Part shown: in pieces, positions 1 through 7,491 of the stretch | Layout: every line of letters begins with the position of its first letter | Numbering within the stretch: the stretch's first letter is position 1 | Assembly (NCBI GenBank): GCA_024644595.1 | Contig: JAHEHL010000002.1 | Coordinates: 227,774 to 291,773, forward strand | From: Porticoccaceae bacterium | Lineage (GTDB): Bacteria > Pseudomonadota > Gammaproteobacteria > Pseudomonadales > Porticoccaceae | Length of the DNA: 64,000 nucleotides | Direction: 5' to 3' | Made by a program: the position numbers and the translations under genes | The notes under the pieces: model-generated | The model's input: only the letters and a program-made list of their open reading frames with translations | Told to the model about the DNA's origin: nothing | The model's database searches: none

Positions 1-232
1 TGCGCTGACGATTAAGGGTGTCGCTGATTTCGCCCCAGACACCATCGGCATCCGGCGGTAAACCATTCATACCTTTATCAATCCAGCGGAATAGCCTGCT
101 GATGATGCGGAAGGTCCAGAGAATATAGATGCCCAAGCCGAGCAGAAGCATTGTAATCGGAGCGCCCAGACTAAGGCCAAACAACACAGAGAAGAGGCCG
201 ACTAGCAGCGCACGCCATATCTCTGTATGCAT
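1..232 (-). CDS. phoR: Phosphate regulon sensor kinase PhoR, N-terminal fragment (runs off window start)
   Basis: The reading frame is open from an ATG at 230-232 to the window edge and encodes 77 visible residues. It begins MHTEIWRALLVGL, has two adjacent hydrophobic stretches (about residues 7-40) forming a short membrane hairpin, then WIDKGMNGLPPDADGVWGEI. This matches the membrane-anchored N-terminus of PhoR, which lacks a large periplasmic loop and precedes a PAS domain and histidine kinase core that lie outside the window. It starts 27 bases after the phoB stop on the same strand, the usual phoBR order. PhoR phosphorylates PhoB when phosphate is low. The catalytic part is not visible, so identity rests on the N-terminal pattern and on position. 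Confidence 0.85.
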   Translation of the reverse strand, partial: MHTEIWRALLVGLFSVLFGLSLGAPITMLLLGLGIYILWTFRIISRLFRWIDKGMNGLPPDADGVWGEISDTLNRQR

Positions 233-259
233 TCCAGGTCGCAAGAAAAATGTACCCTT

Positions 260-961
260 TTAGCCATTTTGAAGTTGGACGGAAAAGCGGTAGCCCGCTC
301 CGCGCACAGTCTGCACATAGTTTTCATGGCCTGCAACCGAAATCGCTTTGCGTAAGCGGCGGATATGCACGTCCACCGTCCGCTCGTCGAGGTAGACATT
401 GCCGCCCCAGACATAGTCTAGAATCTGCCCGCGGGAGTAAACACGCTCCTGATGGGTGAGGAAAAACTGCAGCAAGCGGTACTCGGTAGGACCTAAATTA
501 ATCGGCTGCCCGGAGATGCTGACGCGATGTCCGAGGGGGTCCAAGAGCAGTTCGCCGACCGTGATCGGCTCCTGAAGGTCTTCGCGCCCAACCCGTCGCA
601 GCACAGCTTTAACCCGGGAAATAAGTTCTCTTGGGGAAAATGGCTTGGGAAGGTAATCGTCTGCACCGGCGTCGAGACCAGAAATTTTGCTGTCCTCTTC
701 CGCCTTAGCGGTGAGCATAATGACCGGGATTTTCGCGGTCAGCTCATCGCGCTTCAGGCGCCTCAACAGTTCCAACCCAGTTGTTCCAGGCATCATCCAG
801 TCAAGCAGTGCCAGGTCTGGCTGGTGATCAATAATCATCGCATGAGCCTGCTGGGCGTTTTCCGCTTTCAGGACATTAAAGTCGGCGGCTTCCAGTGCTA
901 CTGATAGCATATCCCGAATCGCCACTTCATCGTCGACCAATAGGATCGTATGCTTCGGCAT
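260..961 (-). CDS. phoB: Phosphate regulon response regulator PhoB
   Basis: OmpR/PhoB-family response regulator of 233 residues, the usual PhoB length. The receiver domain has the acidic pair Asp10-Asp11, phospho-acceptor Asp54 (LALLDWMMPG), Thr84 and Lys106. The C-terminal winged helix contains the typical segments DPLGHRV, LGPTEYRLL and RTVDVHIRRLR. I chose the ATG at 959-961 (MPKHTILLVDDE) because a GAGG ribosome site sits about 9 bases upstream and it fits the family start; in-frame starts further upstream would add a non-conserved tail. It activates phosphate-scavenging genes when phosphorylated by PhoR. A Pho box lies 50 bases upstream, predicting autoregulation. Confidence 0.96.
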   Translation of the reverse strand: MPKHTILLVDDEVAIRDMLSVALEAADFNVLKAENAQQAHAMIIDHQPDLALLDWMMPGTTGLELLRRLKRDELTAKIPVIMLTAKAEEDSKISGLDAGADDYLPKPFSPRELISRVKAVLRRVGREDLQEPITVGELLLDPLGHRVSISGQPINLGPTEYRLLQFFLTHQERVYSRGQILDYVWGGNVYLDERTVDVHIRRLRKAISVAGHENYVQTVRGAGYRFSVQLQNG

Positions 962-1010
962 AACATTGACCTCATCATTCATTTCAGACGACCCATTTAA
1001 TAGCGATAAC

Positions 1011-1028
1011 ATGACACAAATATGACAG
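1011..1028 (-). promoter_or_regulatory. Pho box (PhoB binding site) upstream of phoB
   Basis: On the minus strand the sequence is CTGTCATATTTGTGTCAT: two TGTCA repeats 11 bases apart with an AT-rich spacer, very close to the Pho box consensus CTGTCATAWAWCTGTCAY. It lies 50 bases before the phoB start and reads towards phoB, as expected for an autoregulated phoBR operon. It also lies between phoB and the divergent slyD. Confidence 0.85.
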
Positions 1029-1161
1029 CGATATCCAACAGCAGCAAAGTGTAGGCTGATCTTGCCGATTTACAACCGTGATTTTTTATCCCTCTGGCCG
1101 GAGTCGATATTTAAAATTCGTTCACGCATAATGTTGTTTTTTACGCAACTAGGACTCAACC

Positions 1162-1647
1162 ATGACAATTACACAAAACAGCGCCGTCAGCTTTCACTAC
1201 ACATTAACCGACGATCAGGGTCAGCAAATTGACAGTTCGGCAGGACAGGAGCCTCTGGCCTATCTGCACGGCGCTGGCAATATTATTCCTGGCTTGGAAA
1301 AAGCGCTGGAAGGCAAGTCTGCTGGTGACCAACTCCAGGTTGAGGTGTCTGCTGAAGAGGGCTATGGCCCCGTTCAACAAGAACTGATTCAGGATGTACC
1401 ACGTGAAGCATTTCAGGGTGTCGAGACAATTGAAGTGGGCATGCAGTTTGAAGCACAAACCGGTCAGGGTGGCGCCGTTCCCGTCACGGTGACTGCGGTC
1501 ACCGATGAGACTGTGACCGTCGATGGCAACCACCCTCTGGCCGGCAAGGCCTTGAACTTCGATGTCACTATTGCAGATGTTCGAGAGGCCTCAGCGGAAG
1601 AGCTGGAGCACGGCCATATTCATGGCCCGGGCGGGCACAACCACTAA
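1162..1647 (+). CDS. slyD: FKBP-type peptidyl-prolyl cis-trans isomerase, SlyD-like
   Basis: Cytoplasmic 161-residue prolyl isomerase and chaperone. The N-terminal FKBP half has YTLTDDQGQQIDSS and PLAYLHGAGNIIPGLEKAL, followed by the insert-in-flap domain with EEGYGP, in the order found in SlyD. The C-terminus has the histidine-rich tail HGHIHGPGGHNH, shorter than the metal-binding tail of E. coli SlyD but compatible with weak Ni/Zn binding. An AGGA motif lies about 8 bases before the ATG. It is divergent from phoB and appears monocistronic. A close FkpB-type relative is the only realistic alternative. Confidence 0.93.
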   Translation: MTITQNSAVSFHYTLTDDQGQQIDSSAGQEPLAYLHGAGNIIPGLEKALEGKSAGDQLQVEVSAEEGYGPVQQELIQDVPREAFQGVETIEVGMQFEAQTGQGGAVPVTVTAVTDETVTVDGNHPLAGKALNFDVTIADVREASAEELEHGHIHGPGGHNH

Positions 1648-1655
1648 TCTCTGCC

Positions 1656-1681
1656 AAAAAAAGGGCCACCTAATGGTGGCC
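1656..1681 (-). terminator. Rho-independent terminator of the small minus-strand gene 1724-1891
   Basis: Read on the minus strand this is GGCCACC-ATTA-GGTGGCCC followed by seven Ts, a textbook intrinsic terminator. On the plus strand the stem is not followed by a T tract, so it serves minus-strand transcription. It lies about 40 bases beyond the stop of the 55-residue gene. Confidence 0.85.
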
Positions 1682-1723
1682 TGAATTGGGAGCAGGGAAA
1701 ACTGTTAAACCCGGTTTAGCTGT

Positions 1724-1891
1724 CTAATCGAAAATAGGCGAGATCTCGCTGGCACCGACACAGGCGGCAAGTCCACACCCAATCCCCGTGCTAATCCAAA
1801 AATCTGTACCGTAGACAAACAGGCCTATTGACGTTCCGAGAACCGCGCCGCAAGCAATCAGAAACAAACTGAAAAGACTGTAACCATTCAT
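1724..1891 (-). CDS. Small hydrophobic membrane protein, 55 residues, unknown function
   Basis: This short gene begins at the ATG at 1889-1891 with MNGYSLFSLFLIACGAVLGT and ends EISPIFD. Hydrophobic residues occupy about 5-27 and 33-48 with several Gly and Cys, suggesting two membrane segments in a hairpin. The signals are strong for so small a gene: an AAGGAG ribosome site 9-10 bases upstream and a perfect intrinsic terminator about 40 bases downstream. It stands alone between slyD and the gapdh-arsJ pair on the opposite strand to both. I do not recognise the family. The Gly-rich helix and Cys residues are reminiscent of small inner-membrane peptides, but function cannot be inferred. Confidence 0.72.
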   Translation of the reverse strand: MNGYSLFSLFLIACGAVLGTSIGLFVYGTDFWISTGIGCGLAACVGASEISPIFD

Positions 1892-1994
1892 TCATATATC
1901 TCCTTTACTATTTTGCGTTCCTTACGAATGGATTTAAGCTGACACGAACAGGTGACAGGAAGCGCATTTGAAAGGTTTTCAATCGCCATTAACC

Positions 1995-2007
1995 GCGAAC
2001 CGTTCGC
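1995..2007. promoter_or_regulatory. Perfect 13-base palindrome upstream of gapdh-arsJ
   Basis: GCGAAC-C-GTTCGC is a perfect inverted repeat 121 bases before the gapdh start and 104 bases before the divergent 55-residue gene. Related GAAC/GTTC half-sites occur nearby (CGAACA around 1945, GTTCTCGTTCG around 2025). It may be an operator in the shared upstream region. No regulator is assigned, and it does not clearly match the known ArsR operator form. Confidence 0.4.
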
Positions 2008-2127
2008 AATTACCCTGATTAACTGTTCTCGTTCGGCTGACTAATGCAAAATACTGTGAGCTGTGTCGACAAAATTTGCAGTGACGGCGATCGATAGCAG
2101 ATCCACAACAAAAAGTGAGACTCCCCC

Positions 2128-3123
2128 ATGACAGTTAAAATTGGCATCAATGGATTTGGTCGAATTGGCCGATTGGCTCTGCGCGCCGCCTGGCAACATC
2201 ATGATTATGAGATTGTGCATATCAACGAAATTGCCGGCGATGCGCAGGCTGCCGCGCATCTGCTTAAATACGATTCCGTGCATGGCACATGGGACAAAAT
2301 GATCGAGGGCGGCGATGGCACAGTTACCATTGATGCGAAAACCCTGCGCTATAGTCAGTGCAAAACGATTGCTGAAACCGATTGGTCAGACGTGGACATG
2401 GTGATTGAGTGTACCGGAAAGTTTAAATCTCAGGCTGCTCTGGCGCCCTACTTCGAGCAAGGTGTTAAAAAGGTAGTGGTCTCCGCACCGCTCAAAGATG
2501 GCACGTTGAATATTGTAGTAGGCGTCAATGACGACCAATACAGCGATCAGGCAATTGTCACCGCAGCGTCTTGTACCACTAATTGTCTGGCGCCGGTGGT
2601 GGATGTGCTGCATAAGACCTTTGGTATTGAGCACGGTGCGATTACCACCATCCACGATATTACCAATACCCAAAGTATTCTCGATGAGTACCACAGTGAC
2701 CTGCGCCGCGCCCGGGCAAGTGGATTATCTCTGATTCCCACCACCACCGGCTCGGCGACAGCCATCACTGAAATATTTCCCGAGCTCAAGGGCCGTCTCA
2801 ATGGGCTGGCAGTACGCGTGCCGCTGGCCAATGCGTCTTTGACCGACTGCGTCTTTGAACTGCAACGGGACGTCAGAGTGGAGGAGGTTAATGCAGCACT
2901 GCGCGACGCCGCAGAGGGTCGCCTAAAAGGTGTGCTTGGGTTTGAGGAGGCGCCTCTGGTGTCTGTGGACTACACCAATGACACCCGCTCGGGCGTTGTC
3001 GATGGCCTGTCGACCATGGTGATTAATAAGACTCAGGTAAAAGTGCTTATCTGGTATGACAATGAGATCGGCTATGTCAACCGATTGATGGAATTGGCGG
3101 CAAAGGTCGCGGCGTCGATTTAA
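2128..3123 (+). CDS. ArsJ-associated glyceraldehyde-3-phosphate dehydrogenase
   Basis: A 331-residue GAPDH with the Rossmann start [19 protein letters not shown] and catalytic Cys in [10 protein letters not shown]. The C-terminal catalytic segments [19 protein letters not shown] and [11 protein letters not shown] are present. The gene is followed after 3 bases by the arsJ permease, so this is probably the dedicated arsenate-handling GAPDH: it uses arsenate in place of phosphate to make 1-arseno-3-phosphoglycerate, which ArsJ exports. Those roles are established for the Pseudomonas gapdh-arsJ pair; here they are inferred from the pairing and sequence. A housekeeping glycolytic GAPDH is expected elsewhere in the genome. 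No arsR or arsC gene is adjacent. Confidence 0.9.
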   Translation: MTVKIGINGFGRIGRLALRAAWQHHDYEIVHINEIAGDAQAAAHLLKYDSVHGTWDKMIEGGDGTVTIDAKTLRYSQCKTIAETDWSDVDMVIECTGKFKSQAALAPYFEQGVKKVVVSAPLKDGTLNIVVGVNDDQYSDQAIVTAASCTTNCLAPVVDVLHKTFGIEHGAITTIHDITNTQSILDEYHSDLRRARASGLSLIPTTTGSATAITEIFPELKGRLNGLAVRVPLANASLTDCVFELQRDVRVEEVNAALRDAAEGRLKGVLGFEEAPLVSVDYTNDTRSGVVDGLSTMVINKTQVKVLIWYDNEIGYVNRLMELAAKVAASI

Positions 3124-3126
3124 ACC

Positions 3127-4341
3127 ATGAGTTTTGAGCTTAAATCTCCGATTGCGCAATACAGCCTGGTCACCCTCAGCTACTGGGCCTTCACCCTTAG
3201 CGATGGTGCCCTGCGGATGCTGGTGGTGCTGTTCTTTCATCAGCTTGGCTACAGCCCCCTGGAAATCGCCGGACTGTTTTTACTCTATGAGTTTTTCGGC
3301 GTTGTCACCAATCTGTATGGCGGCTGGCTGGCCAGCGCCATCGGGCTAACTATTACTATGCAGTTGGGTTTGGCGCTGCAAATCATGGCTTTGTTGATGC
3401 TCGCGGCGGATAACTCTCTGCTTACAGTCGCCTATGTGATGGTCGCCCAGGCACTCTCGGGAATCGCCAAAGATCTCAATAAGATGAGCGCCAAGGCGAG
3501 CATAAAGTCACTGGTTCCGGCCAATGCTCAGGGGCAACTCTATCGCTGGGTTGCCCTGCTGACCGGCTCAAAAAATGCACTTAAAGGACTCGGCTTTTTT
3601 CTCGGCGGATGGCTGCTGGCGATTGTCGGTTTTCAGGCTGCTGTTGGACTGATGGCCGCCATTCTGGCGCTGGCGCTAGTCGCCAGCCTGCTGTTGCTCG
3701 AGCGCTCGACAGGAATTGCCAAACAGCAGCAAGCCTTTAGCAGCCTGTTTTCAAACAATAGCGGGATCAACCGATTGAGTGCGGCGCGCTTTTTTCTTTT
3801 TGGTTCACGGGATATCTGGTTTGTTATCGCCCTGCCGTTATTTCTGCAGAGCCAGCTGCAGTGGAGTTATCTACAAGTGGGCACTTTGCTCGCCGCCTGG
3901 GTAATTGGCTATGGCTTTGTGCAGGCAGCAGCGCCAAAACTGACCGCAAAGACTGGCGACAGACACCACCCTTCCGGAACCAGCGCATTTAAGTGGGTAG
4001 TTCTGCTCTGTCTGCTCCCCGCGGCCATCGCTGTCAGTCTCTTTGTCAGCGGAGACAACAGCTTTTGGGTTGCCATCAGTTTGGTGCTCGGGCTATTGGT
4101 ATTTGGAGTCTTCTTTGCCATTAACTCCTCGATACACTCTTACCTCATTGTTGCCTATGCCCGAGAGGACGGTGCGTCTATGGATGTAGGGTTTTATTAT
4201 ATGTGTAATGCCGCCGGCCGCTTGGTGGGCACCTTGTTGTCCGGCTGGGTCTACCAAAGCTCTGGACTGATCGCCTGCCTGCTGATCTCATCGGCGATGC
4301 TACTGGCGGCAGCTTTTATCTCCCGCAAGCTCCCGGCCTAA
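3127..4341 (+). CDS. arsJ: Organoarsenical efflux MFS permease ArsJ
   Basis: A 404-residue major facilitator protein with about twelve hydrophobic segments across its length. The N-terminus (TLSYWAFTLSDGALRMLVV, then FFHQLGYSPLEIAGLFLLYE and TNLYGGWL) carries the signature pattern of ArsJ, the exporter of 1-arseno-3-phosphoglycerate. The ATG follows the gapdh TAA after three bases, so the two are almost certainly co-transcribed and probably translationally coupled. Together they turn arsenate into an unstable organoarsenical and pump it out, giving arsenate resistance without reduction to arsenite. No transcription regulator is seen within the pair. Confidence 0.92.
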   Translation: MSFELKSPIAQYSLVTLSYWAFTLSDGALRMLVVLFFHQLGYSPLEIAGLFLLYEFFGVVTNLYGGWLASAIGLTITMQLGLALQIMALLMLAADNSLLTVAYVMVAQALSGIAKDLNKMSAKASIKSLVPANAQGQLYRWVALLTGSKNALKGLGFFLGGWLLAIVGFQAAVGLMAAILALALVASLLLLERSTGIAKQQQAFSSLFSNNSGINRLSAARFFLFGSRDIWFVIALPLFLQSQLQWSYLQVGTLLAAWVIGYGFVQAAAPKLTAKTGDRHHPSGTSAFKWVVLLCLLPAAIAVSLFVSGDNSFWVAISLVLGLLVFGVFFAINSSIHSYLIVAYAREDGASMDVGFYYMCNAAGRLVGTLLSGWVYQSSGLIACLLISSAMLLAAAFISRKLPA

Positions 4342-4415
4342 AAAGACCACAGACTTTTCCTGCCTGTTCATCTCTGCTAGGGTACAGTCCTTTAAATCAA
4401 CCACAAGACAATCAT

Positions 4416-4784
4416 ATGACTGATAACAATGCGGCAATGGATCCCAATGGGCTGTTTCGTGAAGAGAACTATACCGACCAGAAGATGGGCGCGATTCGCA
4501 AGCTTATCCCCGTTAAAGCAGATGGGAGTGACGACCCTGACCGCGAGACTCAATTCTTTGGCTCGGCGCAAGTGATGACCCCTATGGGAGCTGTGCCGCT
4601 AAACTTTGCCCTCGACGGCGATACGATCGGTGAGGCGGCGAGCGATTTTGCCGACAAGGCACAGATTGCGGTTGAAGAGGCAGGCAGAGAAATTGAGAGG
4701 ATGCGCAGAGAGCAGGCATCCAAAATCGTTGTCCCCGGTCAGGGCGGTGGCATGGGTGCACCTGGCGGCGGAATTATTACCTGA
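4416..4784 (+). CDS. Small acidic conserved hypothetical protein
   Basis: A 122-residue soluble protein without signal peptide or membrane segment. The N-terminal half contains MGAIRKLIPVKADGSDD and FFGSAQVMTPMGAVPLNF; the middle (about residues 68-100) is a predicted amphipathic helix (DFADKAQIAVEEAGREIERM); the end is a glycine-rich flexible tail (GQGGGMGAPGGG). I have the impression of similar cytoplasmic hypothetical proteins in pseudomonads, but know no function. It starts at the ATG at 4416 about 75 bases after arsJ and may be in its own transcription unit. It is convergent with the HutC-like gene, 41 bases apart. Confidence 0.75.
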   Translation: MTDNNAAMDPNGLFREENYTDQKMGAIRKLIPVKADGSDDPDRETQFFGSAQVMTPMGAVPLNFALDGDTIGEAASDFADKAQIAVEEAGREIERMRREQASKIVVPGQGGGMGAPGGGIIT

Positions 4785-4825
4785 TCAGGCTGCTAACGAT
4801 TTTAACTCCCTGCCAGCAAGTCGCT

Positions 4826-5536
4826 CTAATCAAGGTCAACGCCAACTTTGTGGCTGCCGGGGATAATACAGCGGGTGGCACTGACTACCTCACCCTGAAG
4901 CCAGTTGCGCCGGGTAATTTGCAGGCAAGCGCTCAAGGTCGCCAAACCCATAGCACCAGTAGTCTCGGTATCGGGAATCACCGCCTGCACTTGGTGGTCA
5001 ATCCGAGAGGGAGTAAGCACCCAGTTTAGGTAGGCTTGCGGGGTGACTTTTTGATAGTTTTGCTTAAGGTATGCCGGCACCAGTGTCGGCGTGACAAAAC
5101 ACGCTTCCCACTGCAGTGCGATCGAGTTGATAACGTGTACCACAACCGAGTGATAGATCAGATCCCCCTCCGTGATTTTTAGCAGCGAAGCCACGTCGCG
5201 GTCTGCAGCAACAGTGTCCAGCCTGATAATCCGGTTACTGTAATGGGGATTAGTGAAAGTGAACTGCTCACCAAAATCGGGAAGTTCAAGCGACAAACTA
5301 AGTGGCGGTGGCTCGGCGACAAAGGTCCCCATTCCGACAGACCGTAATAACAAGCCTTGATCCGCCAATTCCTGCACGGCCCGTCTGGCGGTCATTCTAC
5401 TTACCGAAAAATCTTCTGCGAGCCGGTTTTCAGAGGGAATACAGTCGCCAACACGCCACTGCTTTGACTCAATTTGATTTCTGATATACGACTTTATGTG
5501 GGCGTAACGCGGTAACGAGTAGGTAGCCTCGGTCAT
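4826..5536 (-). CDS. hutC: GntR-family transcriptional repressor, HutC-like
   Basis: A 236-residue regulator. Residues about 8-70 form the GntR winged helix (PSENRLAEDFSVSRMTARRA, then GTFVAEPPP), followed by a UTRA ligand-binding domain with PAYLKQNYQKVTPQAYLNW and ATRCIIPGSHKVG, segments typical of histidine-utilisation repressors that sense urocanate. The ATG at 5534-5536 is preserved by an AAGGGG ribosome site; the GTG 24 bases upstream is less likely. No hut enzymes lie next to it in this window, so it is either an orphan or controls a distant hut locus. Several TGTATATACA-like palindromes upstream resemble HutC operators. Confidence 0.85.
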   Translation of the reverse strand: MTEATYSLPRYAHIKSYIRNQIESKQWRVGDCIPSENRLAEDFSVSRMTARRAVQELADQGLLLRSVGMGTFVAEPPPLSLSLELPDFGEQFTFTNPHYSNRIIRLDTVAADRDVASLLKITEGDLIYHSVVVHVINSIALQWEACFVTPTLVPAYLKQNYQKVTPQAYLNWVLTPSRIDHQVQAVIPDTETTGAMGLATLSACLQITRRNWLQGEVVSATRCIIPGSHKVGVDLD

Positions 5537-5571
5537 GTAGAGCCCCTTTGGGTTGTTCACCTTTTAATTAA

Positions 5572-5597
5572 TGTATAGACAATATACACGTATATAC
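5572..5597. promoter_or_regulatory. HutC-type operator-like sites, proximal
   Basis: TGTATAGACA (5572-5581) and GTATATAC (5590-5597, in the context ACGTATATACAA) lie 36-61 bases upstream of the hutC start. Both resemble the HutC consensus TTGTATATACAA. Their centres are 17 bases apart. Autorepression of hutC is the likely meaning. Confidence 0.6.
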
Positions 5598-5698
5598 AAT
5601 TTCAATTCAACCTGCGTTACATTCCAAAAACCTTTTGGCGTGGCGCTTTAGACGGTTTCTTCAAATGATAAGGCATATTAAATCAGTCAACCAAACAA

Positions 5699-5710
5699 AT
5701 GTATATACAT
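5699..5710. promoter_or_regulatory. HutC-type operator-like palindrome, distal
   Basis: ATGTATATACAT is a perfect 12-base palindrome about 163 bases upstream of hutC and just downstream of the GIY-YIG gene. It shares the TGTATATACA core with HutC binding sites. A looping partner of the proximal sites or a site for an independent promoter are both possible. Confidence 0.5.
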
Positions 5711-5730
5711 CAGCAAGCAACAAAATTGCA

Positions 5731-5979
5731 TCAAGAAATAATTAAATCAAGCTTTTGTCGACGAGAGAGCTTTTTAATTTGCGCCTCGCGAATGCTGGCG
5801 CTACTGCGGTCATGGCCTCCCTCTACAAACACCACTGCTGCCGGACTGCGACCACGAAAATACTTGGCTCCGGCGCGTCCGCTCAGATGCTCACCAAAAC
5901 GTCGTTCAACATCCGTGGTAATGCCGGTGTAAAGGGAGTTATCGGTTGCCCTGATCAGATAGACAAACCACTCACTCAT
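5731..5979 (-). CDS. GIY-YIG domain protein (YhbQ/UPF0213-like)
   Basis: An 82-residue single-domain GIY-YIG nuclease-fold protein. It has the N-terminal motif FVYLIRATDNSLYTGITTD (the GIY-YIG equivalent is YLI/YTG), the conserved Arg in VERRFGEH and the family segment GAKYFRG. Members of this group are often called structure-specific endonucleases of the UPF0213/YhbQ family, with poorly defined roles in DNA repair. Its ATG overlaps the TGA of sprT (ATGA), so the two are coupled in one operon. Length is close to the usual 85-100 residues. Confidence 0.88.
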   Translation of the reverse strand: MSEWFVYLIRATDNSLYTGITTDVERRFGEHLSGRAGAKYFRGRSPAAVVFVEGGHDRSSASIREAQIKKLSRRQKLDLIIS

Positions 5980-6503
5980 GCGCTGGCCGCTATATCGACG
6001 ACAATAAAATCATGGCAATACTGGCAGCGGTACTGCGCACGGCGTTGAACGATCTTCTTGTGGCGCAGACTGGTAAGCTGGTGAGTTCTGCAACCACATC
6101 GATAATTGAATTTGGCATACTGCCTGACCGGAATACCGGTTAGGTCATAGTCGCCCGTCGCCCTCGGCTCTGCGCCGAGATCAATCATGATAGCCTTCCA
6201 CTCTTCACCATGAGGCTTGACCCGCCGCAACCCATAGAAACAATCCACCAGATAATGGGCCACTTCATGAGTTACCGTTTCATTCAGGCTATCATTAAAG
6301 TACTTGGCGAACAGCCAGGGGTTATAGCGAATACGTCGATGTCCGCCCTTTACTTGATACATACCAGCGCACCGACCTTTAAGATCAAAATCGACAGCAA
6401 TACTGGCAAACTCTCGTCCATAGAGTTTGGAGGCTTTTTTAATACAACGCTCAGTCGCATCCTCAACCTGGCGCATTTGCAATTCGGATATGGGTTCAAT
6501 CAT
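5976..6503 (-). CDS. sprT: SprT-family zinc metalloprotease-like protein
   Basis: A 175-residue protein with the gluzincin motif HEVAHYLVD (HExxH) near residue 88 and a C-terminal zinc-ribbon pattern (YRCGCRTH ... YRCQYCHDF). This is the SprT domain architecture, related to the DNA-protein crosslink protease SPRTN; the bacterial role is not well defined. The in-frame ATG at 6501-6503 (MIEPISELQMRQVED) is preferred to the longer start at 6590, because the longer form would overlap the divergent PHP gene and has no family-like sequence. It is followed by the coupled GIY-YIG gene. Confidence 0.9.
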   Translation of the reverse strand: MIEPISELQMRQVEDATERCIKKASKLYGREFASIAVDFDLKGRCAGMYQVKGGHRRIRYNPWLFAKYFNDSLNETVTHEVAHYLVDCFYGLRRVKPHGEEWKAIMIDLGAEPRATGDYDLTGIPVRQYAKFNYRCGCRTHQLTSLRHKKIVQRRAQYRCQYCHDFIVVDIAASA

Positions 6504-6566
6504 AGCGTTCAGTATATCGCCGGTCAGGCCTGTTACAATACGCAAAAGGTCGAGTACTAGGCGAAA

Positions 6567-7388
6567 ATGAATATTGATTTCCACTGTCACACCACTGCTT
6601 CCGATGGCTCGCTGGATCCCTCAACACTGATTGATCTGGCGCTCGAGCGTGACGTCAAAATGCTTTCGGTTACCGACCATGACACCATGGATGCCTACCG
6701 ACAATTTGGGCCAGCGGCGAACCAGTTACAGCTCATCCCTGGCATTGAACTCTCGACCCAGTGGAGCAGACGCGGCGTGCATATCGTTGGACTAAATGTC
6801 GACATTGACAGCGAGCCCATGGAGCAAGCGATCCGCCAGCAATCGGCAGCGCGACAGGGCAGGGCAGAGATCATTGCAGAACGCCTCGCACGCCTCGGAT
6901 TTTCCGGCTGTCTTGAAGGTGCACAATCGTTTTCCAGCGGACCTCAGGTAGGCCGTCCCCACTTTGCACAATATCTGTTGAAAATTGGTGCAGTTTCAAC
7001 CATCGACCAGGCATTTAAGCGTTACCTAGGCGCCGGAAAAGTAGGCGATGTCAAAGATCAATGGCCGGAGCTTGACACTGTTATTGGCTGGATCCGCGAT
7101 GCTGGGGGTGTTGCAGTGCTGGCTCACCCTACCAAATACAAGGTAACCAGAACCAAACTGGTTGAGTTGATCGGCGCCTTCAAAGCCGCTGGAGGTGAAG
7201 CTATGGAAGTAATCTCTGGCGCCCAGGTGCCATCAGTGACACGCGACATGGCACGACTCTGTCGAGACAGCGGACTCGACGCGTCATGTGGTTCCGATTT
7301 TCACAGCCTCAATCAGCCGTGGGCATCGCTGGGTCATGTTGCGCCCCTACCAGACGACTGTACGGCTATCTGGCGGCGCTGGCGATGA
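6567..7388 (+). CDS. PHP-domain phosphoesterase (RNase AM / YciV, TrpH-like)
   Basis: A 273-residue PHP-domain protein starting MNIDFHCHTTASDGSLDP. The metal-binding motifs HCH (residues 5-7), TDHDTMDA, the Glu in PGIELS, AHPTKY and SDFH are all present in order. This pattern belongs to the YciV/TrpH group, which acts as a 3',5'-nucleotide bisphosphate phosphatase and 5'-3' exonuclease on short RNAs. In many gammaproteobacteria the gene neighbours yciO and scpA; here it instead stands between sprT and yibN. Length is typical. Confidence 0.88.
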   Translation: MNIDFHCHTTASDGSLDPSTLIDLALERDVKMLSVTDHDTMDAYRQFGPAANQLQLIPGIELSTQWSRRGVHIVGLNVDIDSEPMEQAIRQQSAARQGRAEIIAERLARLGFSGCLEGAQSFSSGPQVGRPHFAQYLLKIGAVSTIDQAFKRYLGAGKVGDVKDQWPELDTVIGWIRDAGGVAVLAHPTKYKVTRTKLVELIGAFKAAGGEAMEVISGAQVPSVTRDMARLCRDSGLDASCGSDFHSLNQPWASLGHVAPLPDDCTAIWRRWR

Positions 7389-7491
7389 CAGATGGCTGTT
7401 TTGGCTGAGAGCCGTTTATTGACTCTGGGCTTTCTGATGGCTCAGGGCTGAAATCCTGTGTATACTGGCGCGCCTTGATCCGCGGGGGGAG

